From: Amycolatopsis taiwanensis DSM 45107
Lineage (GTDB): Bacteria > Actinomycetota > Actinomycetes > Mycobacteriales > Pseudonocardiaceae
Assembly (NCBI RefSeq): GCF_000519205.1
Contig: NZ_JAFB01000036.1
Span: 33,221 to 97,220, forward strand
Direction of reading: 5' to 3'
DNA length: 64,000 nt
The notes beneath the pieces are model-generated. The model worked only from the letters and a program-made list of their open reading frames with translations, was not told where the DNA came from and ran no database searches. The position numbers and the translations under genes were made by a program. Positions 63,307-64,000 of this stretch are shown here, piece after piece; the first letter of the stretch is position 1; every line of letters begins with the position of its first letter.

Positions 63307-63669
63307 GTGAGCAAGTACCTGATGAACAAGTTCCTCTACACCATCGACCGCGATCCGGATCTGGTCGAGCGCTACCGGGAGGACCCATCGGGCACGGTCG
63401 CGTGGTGGGAGGAGACCCAGGCCAACCGGATTCTGAACTGCGTCGGCCAGGAGTCCAGCACTTGGTTGCGTTTCGAGGACACCGAGCGTGAGGCGCTCAG
63501 GGCGCACGACTACGTGAAGCTGTTCGAACTCGGCGCCCACCCGTTCCTCACGTTGACGTTGTTCATCGGGATGTTCGAGCGGGACTACCACGAGCCGCTC
63601 GGTTTTCAGTTGGAATACGCGCGCAAGCTGTCACACATCAAGCTGCCTTATCCCGACATCTCCACCTGA
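63307..63669 (+). CDS. LigA-like protein (protocatechuate 4,5-dioxygenase alpha-type)
   Basis: This protein has 120 residues. It is all-helical with the LigA pattern: MNKFLYTIDRDPDLVERYRE, DYVKLFELGAHPFLTLTLFI, ending LSHIKLPYPDIST. The GTG follows AGGAGGAACG, an ideal SD. LigA chains complete the active site of LigB dimers in protocatechuate 4,5-dioxygenase. Here the gene order is LigB then LigA, the reverse of the sphingomonad operon. It is the last gene before the shared 22-bp element and a transposase. Confidence 0.85.
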   Translation: MSKYLMNKFLYTIDRDPDLVERYREDPSGTVAWWEETQANRILNCVGQESSTWLRFEDTEREALRAHDYVKLFELGAHPFLTLTLFIGMFERDYHEPLGFQLEYARKLSHIKLPYPDIST

Positions 63670-63673
63670 TTGC

Positions 63674-63695
63674 TGTATAACGACCTATACGGCGG
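63674..63695. promoter_or_regulatory. 22-bp element shared with 43.3 kb, copy 2
   Basis: TGTATAACG, one base A, then CCTATACGGCGG: 21 of 22 bases identical to copy 1. It starts 4 bases past the LigA-like stop and lies shortly before the IS-like region. Confidence 0.6.
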
Positions 63696-63888
63696 TCGTT
63701 TGAATGCGCACCTTCACTAGCCCGGATCTTGCATGGGGTGGTCGGCTGGTCCTGGGTGGTCCGTGGGGTTGTTGTTCGGGGTGTTTGTTTGGTTTGGGGC
63801 AGGTTGGTGGTGCCCGTTGTCGGTGGGGTGGCCGCCGGTGTTCACTGCCGGGGTGGTGTTGCTGGTTGTCGGGGCGGGTTGGTGATGG
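63696..63888. other. G/T-rich region up to the transposase 3' end
   Basis: It holds a GT-rich low-complexity stretch from about 63735, unlike the flanking genes. ACTAGCCCGGATCTTGCATG near 63717 could be the outer end of the IS element, but its partner lies outside the window, so the boundary is a guess. Open frames here look like composition artefacts. Confidence 0.4.
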
Positions 63889-64000
63889 TTAGGCGAGTTG
63901 TGGCAGGGCGGTGAGGCGTTGGTGTGCGGTGATGATCAGGGTGTTGCAGGGTGCGTGTCGGGATAGTCGGAGGTGGACTCGGCGGGCGTGTCGGGCGATG
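63889..64000 (-). mobile_element. IS1380-like transposase, C-terminal part
   Basis: The visible 36 codons read IARHARRVHLRLSRHAPCN then TLIITAHQRLTALPQLA and stop TAA. This ending, an Arg/His-rich strand with PQLA at the terminus, is what I recall of actinobacterial IS1380-family transposases. The start lies beyond the window. The element closes the catabolic operon on its right side. Confidence 0.6.

Overview
The window is very GC-rich, with strong GC bias at third codon positions and many GTG starts. It carries type VII secretion proteins (PPE-like, EspG, WXG-like), an LCP wall-assembly protein, a class F sortase, F420-type luciferase-like and DUF3040-like proteins, and a DtxR/IdeR-type iron box. 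Together these point to a filamentous actinomycete, most like Pseudonocardiaceae such as Amycolatopsis. That placement is inference from gene content. No rRNA, tRNA or CRISPR was found.

Layout. 1-5.6 kb: a truncated membrane acyltransferase, an anion permease with a CBS protein, an LCP protein, a YbjN-like protein and a DUF998 protein. 5.7-9.9 kb: a tightly overlapping minus-strand operon of two GT4 glycosyltransferases, an alpha/beta hydrolase and a DMT-like membrane protein. 10-13.4 kb: scoAB CoA-transferase with a divergent IclR regulator and a palindromic operator, a SUMF1-domain protein and a VOC remnant. 13.5-22.1 kb: transport (orphan SBP, MFS, MHS), ppa next to acs, and an Fpg/Nei glycosylase. 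22.4-27.5 kb: a type VII secretion accessory operon encoding two predicted wall hydrolases fused to WXG-like or excreted-protein-like helical domains. 27.6-32.5 kb: a divergent iron-siderophore uptake locus (ATPase, two permeases, binding lipoprotein, siderophore-interacting reductase) around an iron box. 32.7-41.5 kb: housekeeping and accessory enzymes, a MoxR/VWA pair, a LysR/EamA pair and signal peptidase I. 41.6-46.6 kb: a sortase with a Gln-Gly repeat secreted protein, small membrane proteins, an acetate transporter and a hydrolase. 47.1-50.9 kb: a GT2 enzyme and an unusual three-catalytic-domain glycosyltransferase. 51.4-59.0 kb: two MFS exporters, DUF1295, an aldo/keto reductase, a GNAT enzyme and a TetR/oxidoreductase pair with its operator. 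59.4-63.7 kb: an IclR-controlled operon of CoA-transferase III, a citryl-CoA-lyase-like protein, LigB-like and LigA-like proteins. The window ends inside an IS1380-like transposase.

The most unusual items are: the type VII operon with two oppositely arranged hydrolase fusions; the CoA-transferase/citryl-CoA-lyase/LigB/LigA operon, whose LigB-like protein seems to lack the usual metal-binding Glu; a GT32-GT2-Anp1-like triple fusion; 21-bp tandem arrays of one family at two distant loci; a 45-bp element conserved upstream of two unrelated genes; and a 22-bp motif shared by two distant intergenic regions. Coordinates were worked out by hand. Start choices are reasoned from Shine-Dalgarno (SD) spacing and gene overlap and can be off by a few codons.
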